Shown one piece after another: positions 44,886 through 54,143 of a stretch of DNA of 64,000 bases. The stretch is taken from contig JAJPIV010000104.1 in the NCBI GenBank assembly GCA_021324595.1, positions 35,673 through 99,672 of the forward strand, read 5' to 3'. How positions within the stretch are numbered: position 1 is the stretch's first letter; every line of letters starts with the position of its first letter. The position numbers and the translations under genes are program-made. Below the pieces are notes generated by a model that was not told the DNA's origin, searched no databases, and saw nothing but the letters and a program-made list of their open reading frames with translations. The stretch is from Actinomycetota bacterium (GTDB lineage: Bacteria > Actinomycetota > Actinomycetes > Streptosporangiales > Streptosporangiaceae).

Positions 44886-45851
44886 TCAGCGCTCCGCGGC
44901 GGGCACGGCCAGGCCCAGCGTGATCGCGTCCACCTCGGCGAGCTCGGCCGGGGTCGGCACCCAGCTCGCCGCGGCCGCGTTCGCGGCGACCTGCTCGGGG
45001 GACATCGCGCCCGCGATCACGCTCCCGCACCCCGGCTGCTCGGCCAGGCAGCCGATCGCCACGGTGAGCAGCGACAGGTCACGATCGCGCGCCCAGCCCG
45101 CCAGCGCCTCGACGACGTCCAGCTTCTCCTCGGTGACGTAGCCAGGCCGGCCCGCCAGCCGGGTCCCCTCCGGCGGCTGCTGGCCGCGCCGGATCTTCCC
45201 GGTGAGCAGCCCGTTGGCCAGCGGGAAGTAGAGCAGCACGCCAAGGCCGAAGTGCCGTGCCGCGGGCACGACCTCGGCCTCCACGGCGCGCTCGAGCAGC
45301 GACCAGTGATTCTGGGCCGAGATGAACGGCGCGAGGCCGCCCCGGGCCGCCACGCACGCGGCCTCGGCGATCTGCCACCCGGCGAAGTTCGAGTTGCCGA
45401 TGTACCGGACCTTGCCCTCGGCGACCAGCTCGGTGAGCGCGGCGAGCGTCTCGGCGATCGGAGTGCGCGGGTCCGGCGTGTGGATCTGGTACAGGTCGAT
45501 GTGGTCGGTCCGGAGCCGGCGCAGCGACTGCTCGACCGCCCGCCGGATGTACGACCGGCCGCCCTTCGCGCCGGCGGCGTGGCCGTACCCCATGTCGTGA
45601 CCCTGATGGCCGAACTTCGTCGCGAGCACGACCTGGTCGCGCCGGCCGGCGAGCACTTCGCCGAGGAACTCCTCCGAGCGGCCGCCCCCGCCGTAGATGT
45701 CCGCGGTGTCGAACAGCGTGATGCCCGCGTCGATGGCCGCGTCGACGACCGCCCTGGTCCCGGCGAGGTCGAGCCGGCCGCCGAAGTTGTTGCAGCCGAG
45801 CCCGACCACCGACACGATCAGCCCGGAGTCGCCCAGTGCCCGGTAGCGCAT
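44886..45851 (-). CDS. Aldo/keto reductase
   Basis: A 321-residue TIM-barrel oxidoreductase of the AKR superfamily with catalytic residues in LFDTADIYG (Asp, Tyr), LATKFG (Lys) and QIHTPDP (His); GNSNFAGWQIAEA and the C-terminal cofactor segment SVIAGAMSPEQVAANAAA match the NADPH site. It resembles YajO/Mgr-like general reductases. The start is 51 bases downstream of the der stop on the same strand, so it may be cotranscribed with the housekeeping block. Confidence 0.9.
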   Translation of the reverse strand: MRYRALGDSGLIVSVVGLGCNNFGGRLDLAGTRAVVDAAIDAGITLFDTADIYGGGGRSEEFLGEVLAGRRDQVVLATKFGHQGHDMGYGHAAGAKGGRSYIRRAVEQSLRRLRTDHIDLYQIHTPDPRTPIAETLAALTELVAEGKVRYIGNSNFAGWQIAEAACVAARGGLAPFISAQNHWSLLERAVEAEVVPAARHFGLGVLLYFPLANGLLTGKIRRGQQPPEGTRLAGRPGYVTEEKLDVVEALAGWARDRDLSLLTVAIGCLAEQPGCGSVIAGAMSPEQVAANAAAASWVPTPAELAEVDAITLGLAVPAAER

Positions 45852-45902
45852 GTTCCCCCTTCGCTGGCTGGCCTGGGCCGATCGTACCGACCCCGGCCGC
45901 CC

Positions 45903-47300
45903 CTAGCGGCGGCTGCCCTGCCTGGCGCCGCGAGCGCCCCGGCCGCCCGCCTCGGCGCGCCGCTCCCGCAGCCGCATGGCCAGCTGCACCGGGGTTCCGT
46001 CGAAGCCGAACTCCTCGCGGAGCTTGCGCTCCAGGAACCGCCGGTATCCCGCCGTCAGGAAGCCGGTGGTGAACAGGACCACCCGCGGCGGGCGGACTCC
46101 CGGCTGCGTGGCGAACAGTATCTTCGGCTGCCGGCCGCCCCGCGACGGCGGCGGCGTCGCGGCGACCGTGGCGGACAGCCACGCGTTCAGCCTCCCGGTG
46201 GCGACCCGTTCCTCCCAGCCGGCCAGCGCCGTCCGCAGCGCCGGCACGAGCCGGTCCACGTGCCAGCCCGTGGCCGCGGACAGGTTGACGCGGGGCGCCC
46301 ACCTGGCCGTGTGCAGCTGCCGGTCGATCTCCCGGTCGAGCCCGGCCCTCCTGTCCTCGTCGACCAGGTCCCACTTGTTGTAGGCGATCACCAGGGCGCG
46401 CCCGGCCTCGATCACCATCGAGACGATCCGCAGGTCCTGCTCGGCGAGCGGCTCGCTCGCGTCCACCAGCACGACGGCCACCTCGGCGCGCTCCAGCGCC
46501 CGCTCGGTGCGCAGTGCCGCGAAGTAGTCCGCGCCCTGCGCCTCGCGAACCCGCCGCCTGATGCCCGCCGTGTCGACGAACCGCCAGGTGACGCCGCCAA
46601 GCTCGATCAGCTCGTCGACCGGGTCCCGCGTCGTGCCGCCCCGGGAGTCGACCAGCACGCGCTCCTGGCCGGCCAGCGTGTTCAGCAGGCTGGACTTGCC
46701 GACGTTGGGGCGGCCGATCAGGGCGACCCGGCGGGGCCCGGCGGGGCCTGCCTCGGTGTCCTCGGGCACCGCCGGCAGCACCTCGAGCACGGCGTCGAGC
46801 AGGTCGCCGCTTCCCCGGCCATGCAAGGCGCTCACCGGGTGGGGCTCGCCCAGGCCGAGCGCCCACAGCGCGTGCGCGCCGGGCTCGGCGGCCATGCCGT
46901 CGACCTTGTTCGCGGCAACCACCACCGGCTTGCGGGACCGGCGCAGCACCGCGGCAACGGCGGCGTCGGCATCCGTCACGCCCACGGCGGCGTCCGCCAC
47001 GAACAGCACCGCGTCCGCCGCCTCCACCGCCGCCCGCGCCTGCGCCGTCACCCTGGCGGCCAGGTCTGGCGCCCCCTCGGCCGCCGGATCCCAGCCCCCG
47101 GTGTCCACCAGAGTGAACGCCCGTCCCCGCCATGTCGCGTCATAGGCCACCCGGTCCCTGGTCACGCCGGGCACGTCAGCCACGACCGCGAGCCGGCTCC
47201 CGAGGATCCGGTTGACCAGCGTCGACTTGCCGACGTTGGGCCTGCCCACCACGGCCACCACCGGCGGCTCGCCGACCCCGGCCGCGGGCAGTGCGCTCAC
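45903..47300 (-). CDS. der: Ribosome biogenesis GTPase Der (EngA)
   Basis: A 465-residue double GTPase. The first G domain has [13 protein letters not shown] and ANKVDG; the second has [17 protein letters not shown] and YNKWDLV; a KH-like domain follows from about residue 370 to 450. It acts in 50S ribosome maturation. GTG 47300 has GAGGAGG six bases upstream. The order cmk-der is conserved across actinobacteria. The last 20 residues are Arg/Gly-rich. Confidence 0.96.
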   Translation of the reverse strand: MSALPAAGVGEPPVVAVVGRPNVGKSTLVNRILGSRLAVVADVPGVTRDRVAYDATWRGRAFTLVDTGGWDPAAEGAPDLAARVTAQARAAVEAADAVLFVADAAVGVTDADAAVAAVLRRSRKPVVVAANKVDGMAAEPGAHALWALGLGEPHPVSALHGRGSGDLLDAVLEVLPAVPEDTEAGPAGPRRVALIGRPNVGKSSLLNTLAGQERVLVDSRGGTTRDPVDELIELGGVTWRFVDTAGIRRRVREAQGADYFAALRTERALERAEVAVVLVDASEPLAEQDLRIVSMVIEAGRALVIAYNKWDLVDEDRRAGLDREIDRQLHTARWAPRVNLSAATGWHVDRLVPALRTALAGWEERVATGRLNAWLSATVAATPPPSRGGRQPKILFATQPGVRPPRVVLFTTGFLTAGYRRFLERKLREEFGFDGTPVQLAMRLRERRAEAGGRGARGARQGSRR

Positions 47301-47375
47301 CAGCTCCTCCTCACTACGGCCGGCTCGCCGACGGCGGACCGCCCGGCCCGCCCGGCCCCAGCCGGCCGGCCCTTG

Positions 47376-48059
47376 TCACGCGCTGACCGGCTTCCCGTCG
47401 GCCAGCCCGACGATCCGCGCGATCACCTCGTCCAGCCCCAGCGCGGTGGTGTCGATCACGATGGCATCGGCCGCCACCTGCGTCTGGGGCGCGTCCCGCC
47501 GATCCCGCCTGGCCTGCTCGATCCTGGTGAGGACCGCCGACGGCCCGCGGCCCTGGCCGGCCGCCAGCTCGGCGGACCGCCGCTCCGCCCTGACCTGCTC
47601 GCTGGCGGTGAGGAACACCTTGACGTCCGCCGCGGGCGCCACCACCGTCCCGATGTCGCGTCCCTCGGCCACGATGCCGCCGGCCGTGGCCACCGCGTCC
47701 GCGATGATCCGCCGCTGCGCGGCGACCAGGTGCCGCCTGACCTGCGGGACCGCGGCTACCAGGCTGACCGCGTTCGACACCCGGCGCTCGCGGATCCTCC
47801 CGGTCGCCTCCAGGCCGCCCACCCGCACCCACTGGTCGGCGGGATCGGTGCTGACCTCCAGCGGCAACCGGGGCACCCGGGCGGCCACCGCCTCGGCGTC
47901 GGCCGCGTCCACGCCGTGCTCGAGCAGCCACCAGGTCACCGCCCGGTACATCGCTCCCGTGTCCAGGTACGGCAGCCCGAGCGCCAGTGCGGCACCGCGG
48001 GCCGCGCTGGACTTCCCCGAGCCGGAAGGCCCGTCGATCGCGATCACCAGTGCGGTCAC
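47376..48059 (-). CDS. cmk: Cytidylate kinase
   Basis: A 227-residue CMP/dCMP kinase: P-loop IDGPSGSGKSS, YLDTGAMYRA, GRDIGTVV and RRDRRDAPQ (LID/CMP region). It phosphorylates CMP to CDP. The GTG at 48059 overlaps the tyrA stop (GTGA), giving translational coupling. It is followed by der after 75 bases. Confidence 0.95.
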   Translation of the reverse strand: MTALVIAIDGPSGSGKSSAARGAALALGLPYLDTGAMYRAVTWWLLEHGVDAADAEAVAARVPRLPLEVSTDPADQWVRVGGLEATGRIRERRVSNAVSLVAAVPQVRRHLVAAQRRIIADAVATAGGIVAEGRDIGTVVAPAADVKVFLTASEQVRAERRSAELAAGQGRGPSAVLTRIEQARRDRRDAPQTQVAADAIVIDTTALGLDEVIARIVGLADGKPVSA

Positions 48060-49219
48060 GGTGCAGATGCTACCGGCCAGCCCGCGGCGGCCAGCGCGGC
48101 CGTGAGGTCCGCCGCCGCCTCCGGCCTGACCGACAGCTCCGCGACGCCCGCGGGCAGGCCGGGCGAGTGCTCGATCCGCACGTCCTCGATGTTGATCCCC
48201 GCCGCTCCCGCCGCGGTGAACAGCCTGGCCAGCTCCCCGGGGCGGTCGCCGATGACCACCTGGACGACCGCGTAGCTCGGGGCGGGGCCACCCCGCTTGC
48301 CGGGGATCCTGGCCACTCCCGCGCGGCCGGCCTCCAGCAGGTCCACCAGGCGCTTGACCGACTCGTCGCGGCCGGCGGCGATCTCCTCCAGCACCCCGGC
48401 GAGGGCGCCGAGCTGGCCGGCGACTCCGAGCAGCACCTGCCGGACCGGCCCGGCATTGGCGGCGAGGATCTCCGCCCACAGACCGGAGTCGCCGGCCGCG
48501 ACCCTGGTCACGTCGCGCAGGCCGGGGCCGGCGAGCGCCAGCGCGCCCGCCGGGGCCCGGGCGCACTGAGCGGCCAGCGCCGCCGCGACGACGTGCGGGG
48601 CATGGGAGACGAGCGCCACGAAGCGGTCGTGCTGCGCGGCGGGCATCCGCACCGGCTGGGCGCCGCACGCCCGCGCCGTGGCGGTCACGGCGGCCACGCA
48701 CCCGGCCGACGTCCGCTGCCCGGGGCACAAGACCCACGGGCGCCCGGCGAACAGGTCGGCCCTGGCCGCGGCCGGCCCGGAGCGCTCCCGGCCGGACATT
48801 GGATGGCCCGGGACGAAGCTCGCCAGGTCGCAGCCGAGCTCCGCGGCCTCCCGCAGCGGCCGTTCCTTCACGCTGGCCACGTCGGTGTAGCAGCGGGCTA
48901 GGCGGCGGGCCTGCGCGCTGGCCAGCGCGGGCGCCACCGCGGCCGGCGGGACCGCCAGGACGGCGACGTCGGCTGGCCCGCCCGGGACGCCCTCGGCCGG
49001 CAGCATGGCCCCGGCCCCCAGGCCGGCGGCGAGCCGCGCCGCGCCCTGGTCCGCGTCGGACAGCCAGACCCGGGTGCCCGCGGCGCGCAGGGCCAGCGCC
49101 ACCGAGGTCCCGATCAGGCCGGTCCCGATCACCACGGCCGTGCCCGGGCCGGCCGGCACCGGGCCGCCGGGCGAGCATGGGCCCGGCGGCTTCGCCGGCT
49201 GGCGCCCTGACCCGGTCAC
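48056..49219 (-). CDS. tyrA: Prephenate dehydrogenase with C-terminal ACT domain
   Basis: A 387-residue enzyme converting prephenate to 4-hydroxyphenylpyruvate in tyrosine synthesis. The Rossmann motif is VIGTGLIGTS near residue 30; DVASVKERPLREA, FVPGHPMSGRERSG and LVSHAPHVVAAAL are family signatures. An ACT regulatory domain follows from about residue 305 (VVQVVIGDRPGELARLFTAAG), suggesting feedback control by tyrosine. GTG 49219 overlaps the aroH stop. Confidence 0.93.
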   Translation of the reverse strand: MTGSGRQPAKPPGPCSPGGPVPAGPGTAVVIGTGLIGTSVALALRAAGTRVWLSDADQGAARLAAGLGAGAMLPAEGVPGGPADVAVLAVPPAAVAPALASAQARRLARCYTDVASVKERPLREAAELGCDLASFVPGHPMSGRERSGPAAARADLFAGRPWVLCPGQRTSAGCVAAVTATARACGAQPVRMPAAQHDRFVALVSHAPHVVAAALAAQCARAPAGALALAGPGLRDVTRVAAGDSGLWAEILAANAGPVRQVLLGVAGQLGALAGVLEEIAAGRDESVKRLVDLLEAGRAGVARIPGKRGGPAPSYAVVQVVIGDRPGELARLFTAAGAAGINIEDVRIEHSPGLPAGVAELSVRPEAAADLTAALAAAGWPVASAP

Positions 49220-49584
49220 TGGGCGATGTCCAGCCGGAGCGCGGTCGCGCCCCGCAGGTAGACGTGCTGGATCCGGGGCCTGGGCAGGCTGGTCTCCACG
49301 TGCATCATCAGCCGCACCACCCGGGGCATCGCGCCCGGGACCGCGATCTCGGTGCAGCACAGCAGCGGCACCTCCTGGAAGCCGAGCGAGCGGGCCGCCA
49401 GGGCCGGGAACTCGGCTGTCAGGTCCGGCGTCGCGGAGAAGATCACGCTGATCACGTCGTCCGTGCTGAGGGCGTTCCGCTCCATGACCGAGGTCACCAG
49501 CTCCGCGGTGCCGTCCAGGATCGACCTGCGGTCGTCCGCGTCGACCTGGATCGCGCCCCTGATGGCCCTGACCGGCACCGGCAC
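49216..49584 (-). CDS. aroH: Chorismate mutase, AroH class
   Basis: A 122-residue monofunctional trimeric chorismate mutase of the Bacillus type: RAIRGAIQVDAD at the N-terminus (Arg in the active site), SATPDLTAEFPALAARSLGF and the C-terminal HVYLRGATALRLDIA. It makes prephenate, the substrate of the next gene. GTG 49584 follows GGAGGAAGGGA; GTG 49578 is possible. Overlap with tyrA implies coupled expression. Confidence 0.95.
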   Translation of the reverse strand: MPVPVRAIRGAIQVDADDRRSILDGTAELVTSVMERNALSTDDVISVIFSATPDLTAEFPALAARSLGFQEVPLLCCTEIAVPGAMPRVVRLMMHVETSLPRPRIQHVYLRGATALRLDIAQ

Positions 49585-49598
49585 TCCCTTCCTCCGTG

Positions 49599-50426
49599 CT
49601 ACATCCCGACGGCCGCGTACAGGTCGCCTACTTCGGCCGCGGTCAGCCGCCGCGTGGCGGCGGGCCGGAGCGACCCGAGCCGGACCGGCCCGACCTGGAT
49701 CCTGACCAGGCGGCCGACCGGGTGGCCAGCGGCGGCGAGCATCCGCCGCACGACGTGCTTGCGCCCCTCGTGCACGGTGATCTCCACCAGGGCCCGCGAC
49801 CCTGCCCGCTCCACCACGCGGAACCGGTCCGCGATGACGGCGCCGTCATCCAGCTCGACGCCCGTCGTCAGCCGGCGCCCGAGGTCCCTGGGCACCGGCC
49901 CGGGGATCTCCGCCAGGTAGGTCTTGCGGACGCCGTACCGCGGGTGCGCGAGCCGGTGGGCCAGCTCCCCGTCGTTGGTCAGCAGGATCAGCCCCTCGGT
50001 GTCGTAATCTAGCCTGCCGACGTGGAAGAGCCGCTCGGCGCGGTCACCGAGCAGGTCGGCGAGGGTCCGCCGGCCCCGGTCGTCGGACATCGTGCTCAGC
50101 ACCCCGGGGGGCTTGTTGAGCGCCAGGTACACCAGGTCCTCCCGGGCCGGGATGCGCTTGCCGTCCACCCGGATCACCTGGCGCCCGGGATCGACGCGCG
50201 CGCCGAACCGGCGCACCACCTCGCCGTCGACCATCACCCGGCCGGCGGCGATCAGCTCCTCGCAATGCCGCCGGCTGCCGATCCCGGCCGCGGCCAGCAC
50301 CTTCTGCAGCCTGATGCCACCGGGCACCTCGGCCAGGCTGTCACCGCCCCGCGGCGCCGCGTCCCGCCCGGCCCGGGACGGGCCCGCCTCCGCGCGCCGG
50401 AGCGGGTCACGGCCGCGCGCGGCCAT
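49599..50426 (-). CDS. rluB: Pseudouridine synthase, RluB/RsuA family
   Basis: A 275-residue pseudouridine synthase. An S4 RNA-binding domain begins at RLQKVLAAAGIGSRRHCEELI; the catalytic domain has LALNKPPGVLSTMSD and HVGRLDYDTEGLILLTNDGELA, in which the Asp of GRLDYDTEG is the nucleophile; HEGRKHVVRRMLAAAG is near the end. It modifies 23S rRNA (RluB-like) by genomic context. ATG 50426 is chosen, overlapping scpB by 20 bases; ATG 50447 is an alternative. Confidence 0.93.
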   Translation of the reverse strand: MAARGRDPLRRAEAGPSRAGRDAAPRGGDSLAEVPGGIRLQKVLAAAGIGSRRHCEELIAAGRVMVDGEVVRRFGARVDPGRQVIRVDGKRIPAREDLVYLALNKPPGVLSTMSDDRGRRTLADLLGDRAERLFHVGRLDYDTEGLILLTNDGELAHRLAHPRYGVRKTYLAEIPGPVPRDLGRRLTTGVELDDGAVIADRFRVVERAGSRALVEITVHEGRKHVVRRMLAAAGHPVGRLVRIQVGPVRLGSLRPAATRRLTAAEVGDLYAAVGM

Positions 50427-51012
50427 GCCCGGCGTCCTGCTCGTCATCGGCCTGCTCGGGCAGGAAGGGCGCCAGGTCGGGCAGCTCGCCCAGGCTGGCC
50501 AGGCCGAGCCGCTCCAGGAAGTACGCGGTGGTGCGGAACAGGGTGGCCCCGGTCTCCGGGTCGGTGCCGGCCTCCTCGACCAGGCCGCGCAGCGCGAGCG
50601 TCCGCATGACCCCGTCGCAGTTCACCCCGCGGACGGCCGAGACCTGCGCCCGGCTGACCGGCTGGCGGTAGGCGACCACCGCGAGCGTCTCCAGCGCCGC
50701 CTGGGTGAGCCGCACCTCCTGGCCGTCCCGGATGAACTGCTCGACCACGGGCGCGAGCTCGGGCCTGGTGTAGTACCGCCACCCGCCGGCGACCTCGCGC
50801 AGCTCGAAGCCGGTGCCCCGCTCGTCGTACTCCGCCGCGAGCGCCCGCACCAGCGCCGCGATCTCCTCCCGGGGCCGCCCGAGCGCCTGGGCCAGGGCGA
50901 GGTCGGGGACCGGCTCGTCGGCGACCAGCAGGATCGCCTCCAGGCTCGCCCGCAGGCCCCGCCCGCCCGGCTGCTTCTCCCCGGCGCGGTCCTGCCACAG
51001 TTCCTCGGTCAT
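50407..51012 (-). CDS. scpB: Segregation and condensation protein B
   Basis: A 201-residue kleisin-interacting winged-helix protein of the SMC complex. SLEAILLVADEPVPDLALAQALG, YEDERGTGFELREVAGGWRYYTRPE-type text and ALETLAVVAYRQPVSRAQVSAVRGV are characteristic ScpB signatures. ATG 51012 overlaps the scpA stop (ATGA). With ScpA and SMC it compacts and segregates the chromosome. Confidence 0.95.
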   Translation of the reverse strand: MTEELWQDRAGEKQPGGRGLRASLEAILLVADEPVPDLALAQALGRPREEIAALVRALAAEYDERGTGFELREVAGGWRYYTRPELAPVVEQFIRDGQEVRLTQAALETLAVVAYRQPVSRAQVSAVRGVNCDGVMRTLALRGLVEEAGTDPETGATLFRTTAYFLERLGLASLGELPDLAPFLPEQADDEQDAGHGRARP

Positions 51013-51794
51013 CTCAGCCCGTCGTCCGTCCCGGCGATCCAGGTGATGAACAGCTCGCCCAGCGGTGCCTGCTGCTCGAAGCTCACGCACCGGTCCCGGT
51101 ACAGGTCCAGCACGGCCAGGAACCGCGCGACGATCTCGTAGGTATCCTCGCAGTCCGCGGCGAGCTCGCGGAACGAGGCACGGCCCGCCTGCCGCAGCCG
51201 GCGCGTGATGATCTGCGCCTGCTCGCGGACGGTGGTGCGGGGCTCGTGCAGGTGGGCGGTGGAGACCACGGGCGGCGTGCGGGGCGCCAGCACCGCGGCG
51301 GCGATCCTCGCGAACTGCTCGGGCCCGATGCCGAGCAGGACCTGCGGCAGCAGCGCGCTGAACGCCGGCTCCACCGCCACGCGCCGGGGATGGCGGCGGT
51401 CCTGCACCGCCATCTGGCCCGCCAGCACGGCGGCGACCTCCTTGTAGGCGCGGTACTGCAGCAGGCGCGCGAAGAGCAGGTCCCGGGCCTCCAGCAGCGC
51501 AAGGTCCTCCTCGTCGTCCACCTCGCCGGAGGGCAGCAGCCGGGCCGCCTTGAGGTCGAGCAGGGTCGCCGCGACCACCAGGAAGTGGCTGGCCTGGTCC
51601 AGGTCCCAGCTGTCGGACAGGGCGCCGATGTAGGCGATGAACTCGTCGGTGACCGCGGACAGCGCCACCTGCGTGATGTCCAGCTTGTGCTTGGCGATCA
51701 GGGCGAGCAGGAGGTCGAACGGCCCCTCGAACACGTCCAGGTGGACCTCGAAGCCCCCGGCCTGCGCCGGCCCGCCCGCCAGCATCGCGGTCAC
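51009..51794 (-). CDS. scpA: Segregation and condensation protein A (kleisin)
   Basis: A 261-residue kleisin: HLDVFEGPFDLLLALIAKHKLDITQVALSAVTDEFIAYI at the N-terminus and the C-terminal winged helix FLAVLDLYRDRCVSFEQQAPLGELFITW are diagnostic. It bridges the SMC heads and binds ScpB. The GTG at 51794 overlaps the stop of the small preceding gene; ATG 51785 is an alternative. Confidence 0.95.
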   Translation of the reverse strand: MTAMLAGGPAQAGGFEVHLDVFEGPFDLLLALIAKHKLDITQVALSAVTDEFIAYIGALSDSWDLDQASHFLVVAATLLDLKAARLLPSGEVDDEEDLALLEARDLLFARLLQYRAYKEVAAVLAGQMAVQDRRHPRRVAVEPAFSALLPQVLLGIGPEQFARIAAAVLAPRTPPVVSTAHLHEPRTTVREQAQIITRRLRQAGRASFRELAADCEDTYEIVARFLAVLDLYRDRCVSFEQQAPLGELFITWIAGTDDGLR

Positions 51795-52120
51795 CGCCCT
51801 TCGCGCAGCCTGCGGGCCATCAGGCTCTGCTCCCCCTCGGCATCCAGGTCCGCCAGCAGCACCGCCAGCGCCTCCCTGACGATCCGGCCCCGGTCGGCCG
51901 GGATCCCGTATCCGCGCAGCGTCAGCCTGGCCCGCTCCAGTGCGAGCAGCTCCGCGCCGGACAGGTACACCGTGATCTTATGGCTGTGGCTGACCCGCCC
52001 GCTCGCCTGGCGCTGCGAGGCCCCGGCGGGAACCTCGGGTGGCGGCCGCAGCAGCTCGGAGATGCCAGGGACTGTTACCCGGCGGCGCTGACCGGATGAG
52101 CGGCCTCGGCCTTGCGCCAC
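51791..52120 (-). CDS. Small ribbon-helix-helix-like protein between parA and scpA
   Basis: A 109-residue basic protein. After an unstructured N-terminus, residues from about 47 read HKITVYLSGAELLALERARLTLR, then a helix-turn-helix-like GRIVREALAVLLADLD, the strand-helix-helix pattern of CopG/Arc DNA-binding proteins. The only upstream start is GTG 52120, which overlaps parA by 46 bases; no other ATG/GTG/TTG precedes the fold. A gene at this place is conserved in actinobacteria but usually annotated hypothetical. Next to an orphan ParA it may be its DNA-binding partner; this is inference. Confidence 0.7.
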   Translation of the reverse strand: MAQGRGRSSGQRRRVTVPGISELLRPPPEVPAGASQRQASGRVSHSHKITVYLSGAELLALERARLTLRGYGIPADRGRIVREALAVLLADLDAEGEQSLMARRLREGR

Positions 52121-52977
52121 CGGTCAAGCACCTCCCTGGCGAGCTCCCGGTAGGAGGCGGCCCCGGCCGACATCGGGTCGAAGACCGTGATCGGCTCGCC
52201 CGCGACCGAGGCGTCCGGGAACCGGACCGTGCGGTTGATGACGGTGTGGAAGACCTTGTCGCCGAACCCCGCGACCACGCCGGCGAGAACCTCCCGCGTG
52301 TGCAGCGTCCGCGAATCGTACATCGTCGCCAGCAGGCCGTCCATGGTGAGCTTGGGGCTGAGCCTGGTGGAGACCTTGTCGATGGTCTCCATGAGCAGGG
52401 CCACGCCGCGCATCGCGAAGTACTCGCACTCAAGCGGCACGATGACCCCGTCCGCGCAGGCGAGCGCGTTGACGGTGAGCAGGCCGAGGGAGGGCTGGCA
52501 GTCGATCAGCACCACGTCGTAGTCGGGCAGCACCGGGGCGAGGACCCGGCCCAGCACGAACTCCCTGCCCACCTCGTGCACGAGCTGGACCTCGGCGCCG
52601 GACAGGTCGATGTTGCTTGGCAGCAGGTCCATGTTCGCGACCTTCGTCGGGAACAGCACGTCCCGGGCGGTGACGCCGGACTCCATCAGGACGTTGTAGA
52701 CGGTGGACTCCAGCTCATGCGGCTGGAAGCCCAGCCCGACCGACAGCGCACCCTGCGGGTCGAAGTCCACCAGCAGCACCCTGCGGCCCACCTCGGCGAG
52801 CGCCGCCCCGAGGCTGATCGTGGTCGTGGTCTTGCCGACCCCGCCCTTCTGGTTGCAGATGGCGACCACGCGCGCGGGCCCGTGCGCGGCCAGCGGCTCG
52901 GGCTCGGGGAACACCGGAAGCGGCCGGCCAGTGGGGCCGAGCACCCCGGCGCGCGCCTCCGCTATCGAAGCTGACAC
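52075..52977 (-). CDS. ParA-like chromosome partitioning ATPase
   Basis: A 300-residue P-loop ATPase of the ParA/Soj family: deviant Walker A KGGVGKTTT starting at residue 44, LLVDFDPQGALSVGLG (switch I/Walker A'), VLIDCQPSLGLLTVNAL (Walker B) and VPLECEYFAMRGVA. No ParB gene and no parS-like site is beside it, so it is an orphan, second-copy ParA in the scpAB region rather than the oriC-linked one. GTG 52977 is the start. The N-terminal 30 residues are variable. Confidence 0.92.
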   Translation of the reverse strand: MSASIAEARAGVLGPTGRPLPVFPEPEPLAAHGPARVVAICNQKGGVGKTTTTISLGAALAEVGRRVLLVDFDPQGALSVGLGFQPHELESTVYNVLMESGVTARDVLFPTKVANMDLLPSNIDLSGAEVQLVHEVGREFVLGRVLAPVLPDYDVVLIDCQPSLGLLTVNALACADGVIVPLECEYFAMRGVALLMETIDKVSTRLSPKLTMDGLLATMYDSRTLHTREVLAGVVAGFGDKVFHTVINRTVRFPDASVAGEPITVFDPMSAGAASYRELAREVLDRWRKAEAAHPVSAAG

Positions 52978-53060
52978 GGCGACCGCACCTCCCGGGCAAC
53001 CCGCTCGCTGCGAGCTTGCCTCCGGCGACTTTAGGGCCTGCGCCTGCCCCGGGCAAGCCG

Positions 53061-53095
53061 ACTCTCCGGTTACGGCAGAATAATCAGCAGGTCAA
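53061..53095 (-). promoter_or_regulatory. Candidate promoter for the parA-scpAB operon
   Basis: On the minus strand TTGACC (53095-53090) and TAACCG (53072-53067) are spaced by 17 bases in a locally AT-richer patch of the 189-base gap between xerD and parA. Transcription would begin near 53060, leaving a leader of about 80 bases. The -10 box lacks the final T, so confidence is limited. Confidence 0.35.
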
Positions 53096-53166
53096 GGATG
53101 CCGCCGTGAGGCGGATCGGCCGCCAATCGCGCATCGCGCGCATTTCCCTCCGGCCGGGAAGGGCTC

Positions 53167-54132
53167 TCAGCCGGCCGCCCCGTCCGGGGACAGGGCACGC
53201 GGGTGGGCCGCCGCGTACACCTCGCGCAGCCGGTCGATGGTCACCAGCGTGTAGACCTGCGTGGTGCTCACCGACGCATGCCCGAGCAGCTCCTGCACGA
53301 CGCGGATGTCCGCGCCGCCGTCGAGCAGGTGCGTGGCGAACGAGTGGCGGAGCACGTGCGGCGAGATGTCGCCCAGGCCCGCCCGCCCGGCGGCGGCGCG
53401 CAGCACCCCCCACGCGCCCTGCCGGGTGAGGCGGCCGCCGCGGGCATTGAGGAACACGGCGCGGCTGGCGTGACCGGGCCGCGCGCAGGCCGCGAGCACC
53501 GGCCTGGCCTGGACCAGGTACGCCTCAAGGGCCTGCCTGGCGTACCGGCCGACCGGCACCACGCGCTGCCGCCCGCCCTTGCCGGAGAGCCGGACCGTGG
53601 CGCCGGCGTCGGCCGGGCCGTGCTCGCCGTCCAGGTCCAGGTCCCCGACGTCCAGGCCGACCGCCTCGGAGATCCTCGCCCCGGTGCCGTAGAGCAGCTC
53701 GAGCAGCGCGCGGTCGCGGCGCTGGACCGGGGAATCCCCGGCGATCTGCAGCAGCCGCTCCACGTCCGCGATCGGGATCGCGCGGGGCAGCCGGCGCGGC
53801 GGCGCCGGCGGCCGGACCGCCTTCGCCGGGTCGTCGGGGGCGAGACCCTCGGCGAGGGCGAACGCGTGCAGGCCGCGGACGGCGACCACCGCGCGCCCGG
53901 CCGAACTGGCCGCGAGCGGCGGGTGCTCGGCGTCGCCCTCGCGCAGCCTGGCCAGGTAGCCGGACACGTCGGCGGTGGTCACCGCCGCCATCTCGGTCCG
54001 ACCGGCGGCGGCCAGCGTCGCGGCGTACCGCTGCAGGTCCCTGCGGTACGCCTCCAGCGTGTGGGCCGCGAGGCCGCGCTCGACCGTGAGGTGATCGAGG
54101 TAGCGGCGGATCGCCGTGGCGACGGTCGTCAG
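53167..54132 (-). CDS. xerD: Tyrosine recombinase XerD
   Basis: A 321-residue site-specific recombinase acting at dif with XerC to resolve chromosome dimers. The N-terminal SAM-like domain begins at [26 protein letters not shown]; the catalytic residues are Arg in [11 protein letters not shown], Lys in [12 protein letters not shown], His-Arg in [12 protein letters not shown], His in [13 protein letters not shown] and the final Tyr. No ATG, GTG or TTG lies in frame near the N-terminus. CTG 54132, four bases after GGGAGG, is the only plausible start; otherwise an upstream change or assembly error must be assumed. The ald stop is 12 bases upstream. Confidence 0.9.
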   Translation of the reverse strand: MTTVATAIRRYLDHLTVERGLAAHTLEAYRRDLQRYAATLAAAGRTEMAAVTTADVSGYLARLREGDAEHPPLAASSAGRAVVAVRGLHAFALAEGLAPDDPAKAVRPPAPPRRLPRAIPIADVERLLQIAGDSPVQRRDRALLELLYGTGARISEAVGLDVGDLDLDGEHGPADAGATVRLSGKGGRQRVVPVGRYARQALEAYLVQARPVLAACARPGHASRAVFLNARGGRLTRQGAWGVLRAAAGRAGLGDISPHVLRHSFATHLLDGGADIRVVQELLGHASVSTTQVYTLVTIDRLREVYAAAHPRALSPDGAAG

Positions 54133-54143
54133 CTCGCCTCCCG

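Noticed and set aside
44719..45030. Upstream extension of the DUF1275 gene
   Set aside because: It runs into the aldo/keto reductase gene in another frame and adds Arg-rich sequence without similarity; the family begins at ATG 44718.
44793..48275. 1160-residue plus-strand open frame across the aldo/keto reductase, der and cmk genes
   Set aside because: It crosses several well-supported minus-strand genes and its translation is low-complexity; high GC makes stop codons rare in the alternative frames.
52978..53166. Possible parS site or ParB gene near parA
   Set aside because: I saw no parS-like TGTTTCACGTGAAACA match and no ParB-type frame in the gap; only a weak promoter candidate is visible.
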